Of a stretch of 10,718 nucleotides of DNA, positions 1-6,594 are shown piece after piece. The stretch spans positions 1 through 10,718 of the forward strand of contig JAUILW010000074.1 in assembly GCA_030432795.1 (NCBI GenBank). Direction: 5' to 3'. Position numbers and translations under genes: made by a program. Source of the DNA: Gammaproteobacteria bacterium. Its GTDB lineage: Bacteria; Pseudomonadota; Gammaproteobacteria; Pseudomonadales; Azotimanducaceae. Each line of letters begins with the position of its first letter. The stretch's first letter is position 1. A model generated the notes under the pieces. The model was not told the DNA's origin. It made no database searches and was given only the letters and a program-made list of their open reading frames with translations.

Positions 1-1335
1 GCGCTGGCCGATGCGCAGCACGTCACGAGGACCGATACCGTTCAAGCGCATGATCGCTTTGTGATTGACGCCGAACTTTCGACCGATTCCCCACATGCTG
101 TCTCCGGCGCGTACCCGGTACGTATGGATGCGGGATTCCTCCGCCGAGGCTACGAACGCGCGTCCGCCGGCGGGCACACGCAGCACGCTGTTCACGCGGA
201 TCAGATCCGAGCGCAGATTGTTTGAGGAGCGAACCGTTGCCACCGAAGTGCCAAAGCGTCGGGCGATGCTCGACAGGGTGTCTCCCTGGCGCACGGTAAC
301 CCGATGCCACTGCAGGCGTTCTGAGGCAGGCACCGCATCCAGCGCCGCCTGCGCGCGGCTCGCGAGATGTACCGGGATGTTCAGAGCCTGGGCGTGCCTG
401 GCGCCCGCAGGTGGGGTCGCCCACTGCTTCAGCGCCGGGTTCCATGAACGCACTTCCGATGGGTCGAGGTCGAGGGTTTTTGCTGCGACTGACAGATCGT
501 ACTGATCCTTCAGGTACACCGTACGGAATGGAATTCGGTCACGCACCTCAGGCAGCGTGATACCGAACTTGCTGGGATTGGCGACCACCGCCGACACTGC
601 CAGCAGCCGGGGCACATAGCTGCGTGTCTCCCGCGGCAGGCGTAGCGCAAAGAAGTCCCGCACCGGATGCCCATGCTGGCGTTGAGCCTGCCTCAGTGCC
701 TTTTGCAGGTTGCCCTCGCCGGTGTTGTAGGCAGCCACTGCCAGCATCCAGTCGCCAAAGCGCCGGTGCAGGTAGCTCAGATAGTCCAGAGCCGCTTTCG
801 TGGCGAGCACCGGGTCACGCCGGCTGTCCTGCCACCAGTCGCGCTGCAGGCCAAAGCGTTTGCCGGTTGCCGGCATGAACTGCCAGAGGCCGTGGGCCCC
901 ATCCGGAGACATGGCGTATGGGTTCAAGGCGCTTTCCACGAGCGGCAGCAGGGCGATCTCCGCTGGCATGCCGCGCTCGGCGACCGCCTGGTGGATGTAG
1001 GACTGATAGCGGCTGAAGCGCGGCGCCAGGCGCACAAAGTAGTCGCGGTTGCGCTGCAGCCAGCGGAGCTCTGCCTTCACCGCGCGGTTGCTCAAGTGGT
1101 GTTCCAGCGCCATTCGTTCGCGCAGCGATTCCCACACCATTGGTGGCTGCGCTACATGGATCTTCGGCACGATGTTGGGTGGCGCCATTTCAGCACCAAG
1201 GGCGATGGCCGGAAATGGCTGCCGGTCGAGACTAGTGTCTACGGGCTGTGGCACCTGGCCTGTGAAGGCGCAGGCACTGAGCCAGAGCGGCAGTATGGAG
1301 AGCGCGAGCGGGCGCTGCCAGTTGGGCATGATCAT
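1..1335 (-). CDS. mltD: Membrane-bound lytic murein transglycosylase D (C-terminus cut by window edge)
   Basis: Lytic transglycosylase that cleaves the MurNAc-GlcNAc bond of peptidoglycan, leaving 1,6-anhydro-MurNAc, probably from the inner face of the outer membrane. The visible 445 residues begin with a short hydrophobic signal and a lipobox L-S-A-C with Cys22; the next residue is Ala, so outer-membrane sorting is likely. The SLT domain covers about 115-215: catalytic Glu134 in VESALNPY, then GLWQFMPATG (149-158) and AAYNTGEGN (201-209). Two LysM peptidoglycan-binding repeats follow at about 343-386 and 405-445; the second is cut by the edge, so total length and any third LysM are unknown. 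E. coli MltD has 452 residues. The start is fixed by an in-frame TGA at 1345-1347 and a GAGG seven bases upstream of the ATG at 1335; an ATG two codons later is possible. It diverges from the methyltransferase operon. Confidence 0.95.
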   Translation of the reverse strand, partial: MIMPNWQRPLALSILPLWLSACAFTGQVPQPVDTSLDRQPFPAIALGAEMAPPNIVPKIHVAQPPMVWESLRERMALEHHLSNRAVKAELRWLQRNRDYFVRLAPRFSRYQSYIHQAVAERGMPAEIALLPLVESALNPYAMSPDGAHGLWQFMPATGKRFGLQRDWWQDSRRDPVLATKAALDYLSYLHRRFGDWMLAVAAYNTGEGNLQKALRQAQRQHGHPVRDFFALRLPRETRSYVPRLLAVSAVVANPSKFGITLPEVRDRIPFRTVYLKDQYDLSVAAKTLDLDPSEVRSWNPALKQWATPPAGARHAQALNIPVHLASRAQAALDAVPASERLQWHRVTVRQGDTLSSIARRFGTSVATVRSSNNLRSDLIRVNSVLRVPAGGRAFVASAEESRIHTYRVRAGDSMWGIGRKFGVNHKAIMRLNGIGPRDVLRIGQR

Positions 1336-1523
1336 GATGCAGCCTCATGTGTCCTCTATCGCAGCACCGACCGATATTGATCGCGATGGACGCGTGTGTC
1401 CGAGTACCTGCGCACACTGACGTGCATGTGCTGAATGCAGGCGGCAATTGGACGATCTGGCGCGTTCTTATTGACGCTTTTGCCGTGGAGCAAGTCCGCC
1501 GATCAAGGTGGTATCGCTCTATC

Positions 1524-1548
1524 AATTGCTCTGTGTTAATTGCTCTGT
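1524..1548. repeat. 11-bp direct repeat in the mltD/methyltransferase divergent spacer
   Basis: AATTGCTCTGT occurs at 1524-1534 and again at 1538-1548, 14 bp start to start. The second copy overlaps the proposed -35 of the rightward promoter. It could be a tandem binding site for a regulator or a chance local duplication. The rest of the spacer (1336-1603) holds no gene I can support; no convincing leftward promoter for mltD was found in it. Confidence 0.6.
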
Positions 1549-1567
1549 AGCCGATGCTCGCTACAAT
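1540..1567 (+). promoter_or_regulatory. Candidate sigma70 promoter of the methyltransferase-rnhA-dnaQ operon
   Basis: A good -10, TACAAT (1562-1567, five of six consensus), lies 16 bp after a partial -35, TTGCTC (1540-1545, three of six). Transcription would begin near 1574, upstream of the TTG start candidates at 1604 and 1640 but downstream of the GTG at 1508, which argues against the longest reading of the methyltransferase. Based on consensus matching by eye only. Confidence 0.4.
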
Positions 1568-1603
1568 GGGTACTTTGCTGCAACCCAGATCAGTTGGCAA
1601 TTC

Positions 1604-2434
1604 TTGACAAACCAATCTGAAGACAACATCCAACCGGCATTGAGCCGCCGCGAACGGCCGTGGACGCGCTCCGTCGTTGGCCGGAGGATCCTCAACGATA
1701 CGCAGCCCGCGCTCGTGCACTTCGTGCGCCGCTGTCACGGGGATACGCTGGTGTGGGCTGGTGCTTGCGCAGAGGCGACGGCCTCCATGCAGCGGTGCAT
1801 GGTGCGCAACCGGTTTTTCGTTGCGACCCAGGACCAGACAAGCCTGCCGACGGAATCCGATGCGGTGCTTTTGCAGGCGGAGCTTGCGCATTTGCCGCTA
1901 CCCAACAGTTGCGTGGATGCCTTTGTCATTCATCACGGTCTGGAAACGCTCAAGGATCCGCGGACGGCGTTGCGTGAGGTGGCGCGCGTGATGCAGCCAG
2001 GCGGGCGGCTGGTCCTCGCCGCATTCAACCCCTGGAGCCTGCTGGGGGTTCGCAGGGCCTACGCGCGGCTTCTACCGGACATGTTCTCCCGAACCCGGTT
2101 CGTCAACCCCATCCGCCTGCTCGACTGGTTGACCGTGCTCGGTTTCCAGCTCGAAGGCCCCGTGCGCTACGTCAGCTACGGCCTTCCGTTTCGACGTCAG
2201 CGCAGCGTGGATGCTGATCCGTCGGCTGATGCACTGCCATACACCAAGCACGACGCAGGCGGTATCGAGATTCCTCTCGCGGACACCTTTCTGCTGTCGG
2301 CGGTGAAGCAGGCCTACGGTGTGCCGCCACTGGCGAGAACGGTGGAGCGCCCCGTGGGCAAGCTGGCTGGTGTTGCGTACCCGCGGGTCAGCGCACAGCT
2401 GGTTCGGGTGGACTTCCGGGGAGAGGACCGCTGA
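1604..2434 (+). CDS. YafS-type class I SAM-dependent methyltransferase
   Basis: A methyltransferase-fold protein of the family that commonly precedes rnhA/dnaQ in gammaproteobacteria (YafS-like); the substrate is unknown. The family signature is clear in the second half of the fold: DAFVIHHGLETLKDPRTALREVARVMQPGGRL, followed by LAAFNPWSLLGVRR. The usual glycine-rich SAM-binding motif I is degenerate here, reading LVWAGACAEA. The C-terminus carries the usual basic AQLVRVDFRGEDR. The start is uncertain: no canonical ATG and no clear ribosome site. I chose TTG at 1604 (MTNQSEDN..., 276 residues) because the best promoter lies just upstream; TTG at 1640 (264 residues) is nearly as good, and GTG at 1508 (308 residues) is the longest reading. 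The stop overlaps the rnhA start in CTGA. Soluble, probably cytoplasmic. Confidence 0.85.
   Translation: MTNQSEDNIQPALSRRERPWTRSVVGRRILNDTQPALVHFVRRCHGDTLVWAGACAEATASMQRCMVRNRFFVATQDQTSLPTESDAVLLQAELAHLPLPNSCVDAFVIHHGLETLKDPRTALREVARVMQPGGRLVLAAFNPWSLLGVRRAYARLLPDMFSRTRFVNPIRLLDWLTVLGFQLEGPVRYVSYGLPFRRQRSVDADPSADALPYTKHDAGGIEIPLADTFLLSAVKQAYGVPPLARTVERPVGKLAGVAYPRVSAQLVRVDFRGEDR
2418..2434 (+). promoter_or_regulatory. Ribosome site and CTGA stop/start overlap fixing the rnhA CTG start
   Basis: A strong purine-rich Shine-Dalgarno (GGGGAGAGG, 2418-2426) lies four bases before CTG at 2431. That CTG shares its last two bases with the methyltransferase TGA (2432-2434), the same geometry as the classical ATGA coupling overlap. 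There is no ATG, GTG or TTG in the rnhA frame between about 2341 and the catalytic Asp codon. Confidence 0.65.
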
Positions 2435-2895
2435 GCGATACCGTCGAGATTTTCACCGACGGAGCATGCCGAGGTAACCCAGGTCCGGGTGGATGGGCAG
2501 CGCTTCTACGAATGGGTGACACCGAGCGCCTCATCAATGGTGCGCAACGGCACACCACCAACAATCGCATGGAGCTCACCGCGGCAATCGAGGGTTTGGC
2601 GGCGCTCAAACGGGCCTGTCAGGTGCGACTCACCACAGATTCCAAGTACGTCATGAACGGCATTACCCAGTGGGTGCATGGCTGGAAGCGCAACGGCTGG
2701 AAAACCGCCAGCAAGAAGCCAGTGGTCAATCAGGACCTGTGGGAGCGCCTCGATGCGCTTGCAAGCAAGCACGACGTGGAGTGGCAGTGGGTCAAGGGCC
2801 ACAGTGGTCACGACGAAAACGAACGGGTGGATCAGGCGGCCAACGATGCCATCGATGCCATGCTTGATGCGGATGTGCAGGAGTCAGGCGGGTGA
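2431..2895 (+). CDS. rnhA: Ribonuclease HI, apparent CTG start
   Basis: Degrades the RNA strand of RNA-DNA hybrids (primers, R-loops) in the cytoplasm with Mg2+. All active-site residues are present, and counting from the CTG they fall on the E. coli numbers: Asp10 in EIFTDGAC, Glu48 in NNRMEL, Asp70 in TTDSKY, His124 in KGHSGH and Asp134 in ERVDQ. The basic handle is recognisable (ITQWVHGWKRNGWKTASKKPV, about 78-98). Length is 154 residues against 155 in E. coli. The first ATG in frame, at 2512, would remove Asp10 and the first beta strand, so it cannot be the functional start; CTG at 2431 gives the usual MSDTVEIFTDG N-terminus and has a strong ribosome site. It overlaps the methyltransferase stop by CTGA and the dnaQ start by GTGA, so all three genes are probably translationally coupled. 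Confidence 0.95.
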   Translation: MSDTVEIFTDGACRGNPGPGGWAALLRMGDTERLINGAQRHTTNNRMELTAAIEGLAALKRACQVRLTTDSKYVMNGITQWVHGWKRNGWKTASKKPVVNQDLWERLDALASKHDVEWQWVKGHSGHDENERVDQAANDAIDAMLDADVQESGG

Positions 2896-3602
2896 GGCAG
2901 ATCGTACTGGATACGGAAACCACCGGCCTGGAAGCCGAGCAGGGACACCGGATCATCGAGATCGGCGGGGTGGAGCTTATCGGCCGGCGTTTGACGGGCA
3001 ATCACTTTCATCGCTACCTGAACCCACAGCGGGCCATCGACGAAGGCGCTCAGAAGGTGCATGGCATCAGCGAGGACTTTCTTGCCGACAAGCCGTTGTT
3101 TCGCGACGTGGTGGAAGAATTTCTTGCTTTCGTCGACGGTGCGGAGCTGATCATCCACAACGCGCCCTTCGATATCACGTTTCTGGACTATGAGCTGAGC
3201 CTTTTGGATGGCCCGCTGCGCCGCATGACGGATCATTGCCGCGTCGTGGACAGCCTGGAACTCGCCCGCAACAAGCACCCTGGCCAGCGTAACAACCTCG
3301 ATGCGCTTTGCCGTCGTTACGAAATCGACAATTCGAGCCGGGTGCTGCACGGCGCGCTGCTCGATGCGGAAATACTCGCCGACGTCTATCTCATGATGAC
3401 GGGCGGGCAGACCGCGTTGTTCGGTGGCGATGCAGACTCGGGCGGTGCTGGTGGTGCAGAAGCCGAGCGGAAGTTATCCGCTGATCGTGCACCATTGAAA
3501 GTGGTTATGGCATCCGTGGACGAGGCCGCCGCGCATGAGGCTTACCTGGAAATGCTGGAACAACAGTCTGGCGCTGCGGTGTGGCGGCAACAACCCGTCT
3601 AA
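2892..3602 (+). CDS. dnaQ: DNA polymerase III epsilon subunit, 3'-5' proofreading exonuclease
   Basis: Proofreading exonuclease of the replicative polymerase core, binding the alpha subunit and, where present, theta. The DEDDh exonuclease motifs are complete: Exo I DTETTG with Asp7 and Glu9, Exo II HNAPFD with Asp94, Exo III with His153 and Asp158 in HGALLDAE. The catalytic domain covers about 1-175. A Gly/Ala-rich linker (about 178-194) leads to a short C-terminal tail ending in AAVWRQQPV, matching the alpha-binding end of the family. It has 236 residues; E. coli has 243. The start is GTG, sharing GTGA with the rnhA stop. Unlike E. coli, where rnhA and dnaQ diverge, they lie head to tail here, as in Pseudomonas. 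Confidence 0.96.
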   Translation: MRQIVLDTETTGLEAEQGHRIIEIGGVELIGRRLTGNHFHRYLNPQRAIDEGAQKVHGISEDFLADKPLFRDVVEEFLAFVDGAELIIHNAPFDITFLDYELSLLDGPLRRMTDHCRVVDSLELARNKHPGQRNNLDALCRRYEIDNSSRVLHGALLDAEILADVYLMMTGGQTALFGGDADSGGAGGAEAERKLSADRAPLKVVMASVDEAAAHEAYLEMLEQQSGAAVWRQQPV

Positions 3603-3613
3603 CGGGCTGCCGC
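3584..3613. terminator. Stem-loop between convergent dnaQ and nhaB
   Basis: A two-part hairpin: outer arms GCGGCA (3584-3589) and TGCCGC (3608-3613), inner arms CCCGT (3594-3598) and ACGGG (3602-3606) around a three-base loop, with a small asymmetric internal loop. It contains the dnaQ stop codon. Neither strand has a U-tract after it, so it is not a textbook intrinsic terminator; it may protect the 3' end or pause RNA polymerase for both converging transcripts. Confidence 0.4.
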
Positions 3614-3626
3614 CGCGAGGCTCGAT

Positions 3627-5174
3627 TTACAAAAAGTAGTGCACGCACACCCAACCGGTGATGCCCATGACGACGGTGTAGGGGAGAGCCATCACTACCA
3701 TCCGCACGTACGACAGGCGGATCAACGGCGCAATCGACGAGGTGAGCAGGAACAGGAACGCCGCCTGACCGTTGGGGGTTGCAACGCTCGGGATATTGGT
3801 GCCCGTGTTGATGGCCACGGCCAGCAGGTTCATGTGCTCCCTGTCGATGGTGCCGGCATTGAAGGCAGCAACCACCTCGTTGATGTAGACAGTGGCCACG
3901 AACACGTTGTCGCTGATGGCGCTCAGCACGCCGTTGGCAATGTAGAACATGCCCGGCTGCATGGACAGCTCCAGGCTCAGCACCCAGGTGATCACCGGAG
4001 CGAACAGGTGCTGGTCGTGGATGACGCCGACGATGCCGAAGAACACCACCAGCAGAGCGGTAAAGGGTAACGCTTCCTCGAACGCGTGACCGATCTGGTG
4101 CTCGTCCACCACACCGTTGAAGGCGGTTTGAATGACGATCACCATGAGGCCGATCAATCCGACCTCCGCCACATGGAATGCCAGCGCCAGCACCAGGCAC
4201 ACCGCGGCGATTCCCTGCACGATGAGGCGCGCCACATCGCGTGTTGAGCGCTGTGCCGTTTGTTCGTCGTCGTACGCCGCAAGGATTTCCCGTACCCGTT
4301 CGGGCAGCAGGGTGCCGTAGCCGAAGGTCTTGGTCTTCTCCAGCAACACGCAGGTGATCAGGCCGACGACCAGTACCGGCATGGTGATGGGCGCCATGCG
4401 CAGGAAGAACTGGACAAAGTCCCACTCTACTTTGGCGGCGATCAGCAGGTTCTGCGGCTCGCCCACCGTGGTGCACACGCCGCCCAGCGCGGTGCCGACG
4501 GCACCGTGCATCAACAGGCTGCGCAGAAAGGCGCGGAACTGTTCCAGGTCCTCGCGATGGTGCTCGTGCAGCTCATCGTCAGTGCCGTGTTCATGGTCGT
4601 CCTTGAACTGCTTGCCTGAAGCCACCTTGTGATACACCGAGTAGAAACCCACGGCGACGCTGATGATGACTGCGGTAACGGTCAGAGCATCGAGAAAGGC
4701 AGAAAGAAAGGCGGCAACGATGCTGAACATGAACGCCAGCAGGGCTTTTGAGCGCACCCCAAGCAGGATCTTCGTGAAGGTGAACAACAGAAGATCTTTC
4801 ATGAAGTAGATGCCTGCCACCATGAACACCAGCAGCAGAATGACCGGAAAGGCGCTGAATACCTCGGTGCGCACGGTTTCGGGCGTTGTCATGCCGATGA
4901 GAATGGCTTCAATCGCCAGAAGCCCGCCCGGTTGCAGCGGGTAGCACCGCAGAGCCATGGCCAAAGTGAATATGAACTCCAGCACCAGCATCCAGCCGGT
5001 GACATAGGGGCCAACGAGTAGTAGAGCGATGGGGTTGGCGACGAGAAAGACGATGATGGTCTTCTTGTACCAGTCAGGCGCGCTGCCGAGGAAGTTGCCC
5101 CACAGTGCGTTCATGGTTCCCTGTTGCATCCTGAAACTGGTCCCTTGATTGATCTTTGGTTGCACGAGCGACAT
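3627..5174 (-). CDS. nhaB: Na+/H+ antiporter NhaB
   Basis: Inner-membrane secondary transporter exporting Na+ in exchange for H+, used in Na+ tolerance and pH homeostasis. The protein (515 residues; E. coli 513) has about a dozen hydrophobic segments and family motifs throughout: NFLGSAPDWYKK (27-38), LEFIFTLAMALRCYPLQPGG (65-84), AFLDALT with conserved Asp162, GTALGGVCTTVGEPQNL (227-243), SDNVFVATVYINE, and INTGTNIPSVATPNGQAAF near the end. A loop at about 187-212 is rich in His and acidic residues (DDHEHG, ELHEHH). The start at 5174 has an AGGA eight bases upstream, but Met21 (5114) aligns better with the E. coli N-terminus and has its own AGGG; the first 20 residues are therefore doubtful. 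Convergent with dnaQ, divergent from nudC. Confidence 0.97.
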   Translation of the reverse strand: MSLVQPKINQGTSFRMQQGTMNALWGNFLGSAPDWYKKTIIVFLVANPIALLLVGPYVTGWMLVLEFIFTLAMALRCYPLQPGGLLAIEAILIGMTTPETVRTEVFSAFPVILLLVFMVAGIYFMKDLLLFTFTKILLGVRSKALLAFMFSIVAAFLSAFLDALTVTAVIISVAVGFYSVYHKVASGKQFKDDHEHGTDDELHEHHREDLEQFRAFLRSLLMHGAVGTALGGVCTTVGEPQNLLIAAKVEWDFVQFFLRMAPITMPVLVVGLITCVLLEKTKTFGYGTLLPERVREILAAYDDEQTAQRSTRDVARLIVQGIAAVCLVLALAFHVAEVGLIGLMVIVIQTAFNGVVDEHQIGHAFEEALPFTALLVVFFGIVGVIHDQHLFAPVITWVLSLELSMQPGMFYIANGVLSAISDNVFVATVYINEVVAAFNAGTIDREHMNLLAVAINTGTNIPSVATPNGQAAFLFLLTSSIAPLIRLSYVRMVVMALPYTVVMGITGWVCVHYFL

Positions 5175-5208
5175 CGAGCACGTCCTATTCTGCCGAGATT
5201 ATCAGCAA

Positions 5209-5214
5209 AGTATA
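5209..5214 (-). promoter_or_regulatory. Possible -10 element of nhaB
   Basis: On the minus strand this reads TATACT (five of six consensus), 34 bases before the nhaB ATG at 5174. No -35 resembling the consensus sits 16-18 bp upstream, so support is weak. The rest of the 167-base divergent spacer (5175-5341) shows no clear nudC promoter. Confidence 0.25.
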
Positions 5215-5341
5215 GGTCGTGCTTGGTGCGCGGGTTTCGACAGATCGCCTGCAATTGTGGTACCTATGAAGCCCATCACATAGACCAGATTACCGGCGCC
5301 AGAACCCTGACACCGAACGACGATTGGAGAGACGATTTCCC

Positions 5342-6172
5342 ATGTGGCCGAACGAACCAGATGATTTCGAGTCCCTGTTAACGCCACCGCAGGGCACGAG
5401 CGAGGATGCCTGGTACTTCCTTTTTCTCGATGGTCAGCTCGTCAGCGTACCCAGCCGCGGTATGCCGGAGCCGATCGATGGCGATGCATTCCGCTGGCTG
5501 GACGTGCAGGTCAAGTGCCGCCACTACCTCGGCGAGTACCGTGGTAATTCCTGCTACGCCGTGGAAGCCGAGGGCAGCATTCCGGAAGGCTACGCGGCTT
5601 CGGATCTGCGCGGTTGGCTCGGGCGCGTCGATTCACCGATCTTCTACCTGGCGGGCCGTGCGCAGCAGATCATCGATTGGCACAACACCCACCAGTTCTG
5701 CGGGCGCTGCGGTGCGCAAACCGCCGATCACCACAACGACCGGGCCAAGGCCTGTCCGGCCTGTGGCCACATTGCCTACCCGCGACTGTCGCCGAGCATC
5801 ATCGTGCTGGTGCGTCGCGACGACGAGATGTTGCTTGCCCGCAATGCAAACTGGCCCACCGGCTTTTACTCGACGCTGGCTGGCTTCGTAGAGCCCGGGG
5901 AGTCGGTCGAACAGACCCTACACCGGGAAGTGTTGGAAGAAGTGGGTATTCGGGTGAGCAACCTGCGCTACTTCGGCAGCCAGAGCTGGCCATTCCCCAA
6001 CTCGCTGATGCTCGGCTATCACGCGGACTATGCGGGTGGCGACATCGTTTGTCAGGAAGGGGAGATCGCCGACGCGCGCTGGTTCCGTTTCGACGACATG
6101 CCCAACGTACCGCCGCCTACGGCCATCTCCCGCTGGCTCATTGATGCTTTCGTCAACGAGCGCAAGGGCTAG
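5342..6172 (+). CDS. nudC: NAD-capped RNA hydrolase / NADH pyrophosphatase NudC
   Basis: Nudix hydrolase that removes the NAD cap from RNA 5' ends and hydrolyses NADH to NMNH and AMP. After an N-terminal domain (about 1-115), a zinc ribbon has Cys120, Cys123, Cys138 and Cys141. The Nudix box at 181-203 (GFVEPGE...REVLEEVGI) is complete, including Glu199 and Glu200. The NudC-specific motif after the box reads SQSWPFPNS (213-221), with Ser where the family usually has Pro (SQPWPFP). The end, WFRFDDMPNVPPPTAISRWLI, also fits. Length is 276 residues; E. coli has 257. I chose ATG at 5342, preceded by GGAGAG at 5326-5331; a TTG six codons upstream would put that ribosome site inside the gene. Convergent with the SCP2 gene. 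Confidence 0.96.
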   Translation: MWPNEPDDFESLLTPPQGTSEDAWYFLFLDGQLVSVPSRGMPEPIDGDAFRWLDVQVKCRHYLGEYRGNSCYAVEAEGSIPEGYAASDLRGWLGRVDSPIFYLAGRAQQIIDWHNTHQFCGRCGAQTADHHNDRAKACPACGHIAYPRLSPSIIVLVRRDDEMLLARNANWPTGFYSTLAGFVEPGESVEQTLHREVLEEVGIRVSNLRYFGSQSWPFPNSLMLGYHADYAGGDIVCQEGEIADARWFRFDDMPNVPPPTAISRWLIDAFVNERKG

Positions 6173-6181
6173 CGGGTCACC

Positions 6182-6194
6182 CAGCCATTGGCTG
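6182..6194. terminator. Short stem-loop between convergent nudC and SCP2 gene
   Basis: CAGCC and GGCTG (6182-6186 and 6190-6194) form a 5-bp stem with a three-base loop in the 33-base gap between the two stop codons. There is no U-tract on either side, so terminator function is only suggested by position. Confidence 0.25.
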
Positions 6195-6205
6195 TCTGTG
6201 GACGG

Positions 6206-6520
6206 CTAGCGAAAGAGTGCCAACACGCTGAACACCAGGATCAGGTAGCCGTCGGCGCGAAACTGGTGGGCCATGAATGCGGCCACGGGGTCTGCCTGAC
6301 CGGTGAGCAATGCGAGCGCCTGCTCGGCGTCTGTGAAGTAGAGCGTGAAATCGGCCTGGTCGTCCGCTGCGGCTGGGTGAAGGCGCATGGCCCCATGATG
6401 AACGCGCAGAATCACGTGGGGTTGGCTGCCGAGGTCGAGCCGTACTACGGCGTCGAAGTCCTGCGCGGCGGGTGCATGGTAGGCGGCCTTCAGCCGCTCG
6501 ATCAGGGTGTTGGTGTCCAT
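6206..6520 (-). CDS. Small SCP2 sterol-binding domain protein
   Basis: A 104-residue single-domain protein of the SCP2 (sterol carrier protein 2-like) family, which binds lipid-like or hydrophobic ligands in a cytoplasmic pocket; the bacterial ligand is not known. The pattern is the usual one: VVRLDLGSQPHVILRVHHGAMRL, then DDQADFTLYFTDAEQALALLTGQADPVAAFMAHQFRADG, then LILVFSVLALF. No signal peptide or membrane segment. The ATG at 6520 is preceded by an AAGG about 12 bases away, a weak ribosome site. It converges with nudC and diverges from sohB, so it is probably a single-gene transcript. Related SCP2 proteins UbiJ and UbiT act in ubiquinone synthesis, but nothing here shows this one does. 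Confidence 0.8.
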   Translation of the reverse strand: MDTNTLIERLKAAYHAPAAQDFDAVVRLDLGSQPHVILRVHHGAMRLHPAAADDQADFTLYFTDAEQALALLTGQADPVAAFMAHQFRADGYLILVFSVLALFR

Positions 6521-6534
6521 GTGCGGAGCTTACC

Positions 6535-6564
6535 TTGAACCCGCGGCGCCTTCGACGCTACAGT
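6535..6564 (+). promoter_or_regulatory. Candidate sohB promoter
   Basis: TTGAAC (6535-6540, four of six) and TACAGT (6559-6564, four of six) are 18 bp apart; transcription would begin near 6571, about 24 bases before the sohB TTG. The -10 lies inside the palindrome at 6557-6567. Confidence 0.35.
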
Positions 6565-6567
6565 AGC
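6557..6567. promoter_or_regulatory. Perfect palindrome over both divergent -10 elements
   Basis: GCTACAGTAGC is a perfect inverted repeat (GCTAC, A, GTAGC) in the 74-base spacer between the SCP2 gene and sohB, covering both proposed -10 hexamers. It is a plausible operator for a dimeric regulator, but short enough to be chance. Confidence 0.3.
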
Positions 6568-6589
6568 CGGCTTTTTCCCCGCCGGTAAA
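6560..6589 (-). promoter_or_regulatory. Candidate promoter of the SCP2 gene
   Basis: On the minus strand TTTACC (6589-6584, four of six) and TACTGT (6565-6560, three of six) are separated by 18 bp, placing transcription start about 30 bases before the ATG at 6520. It overlaps the sohB promoter candidate face to face, so the two would compete. Confidence 0.25.
6567..6585 (+). other. Stem-loop in the sohB leader
   Basis: CCGGC (6567-6571) can pair with GCCGG (6581-6585) around a nine-base T/C loop, extendable by a G-U pair. It ends nine bases before the sohB TTG, where the ribosome site should be, and so may reduce translation. No strong Shine-Dalgarno is visible outside it. Confidence 0.35.
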
Positions 6590-6594
6590 TCTAC

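Noticed and set aside
667..1380. Long plus-strand reading frame of 237 codons
   Set aside because: It lies opposite mltD, whose lipobox, SLT motifs and LysM repeats are unambiguous; the frame has no recognisable domain and arises from GC-rich codon use.
1604..1609. Perfect -35 hexamer TTGACA
   Set aside because: No acceptable -10 lies 16-18 bp downstream; the hexamer coincides with the preferred TTG start and next codon of the methyltransferase.
3505..4476. Minus-strand frame of 323 codons rich in Arg/His/Gly
   Set aside because: Out-of-frame shadow of nhaB on the same strand, with low-complexity composition.
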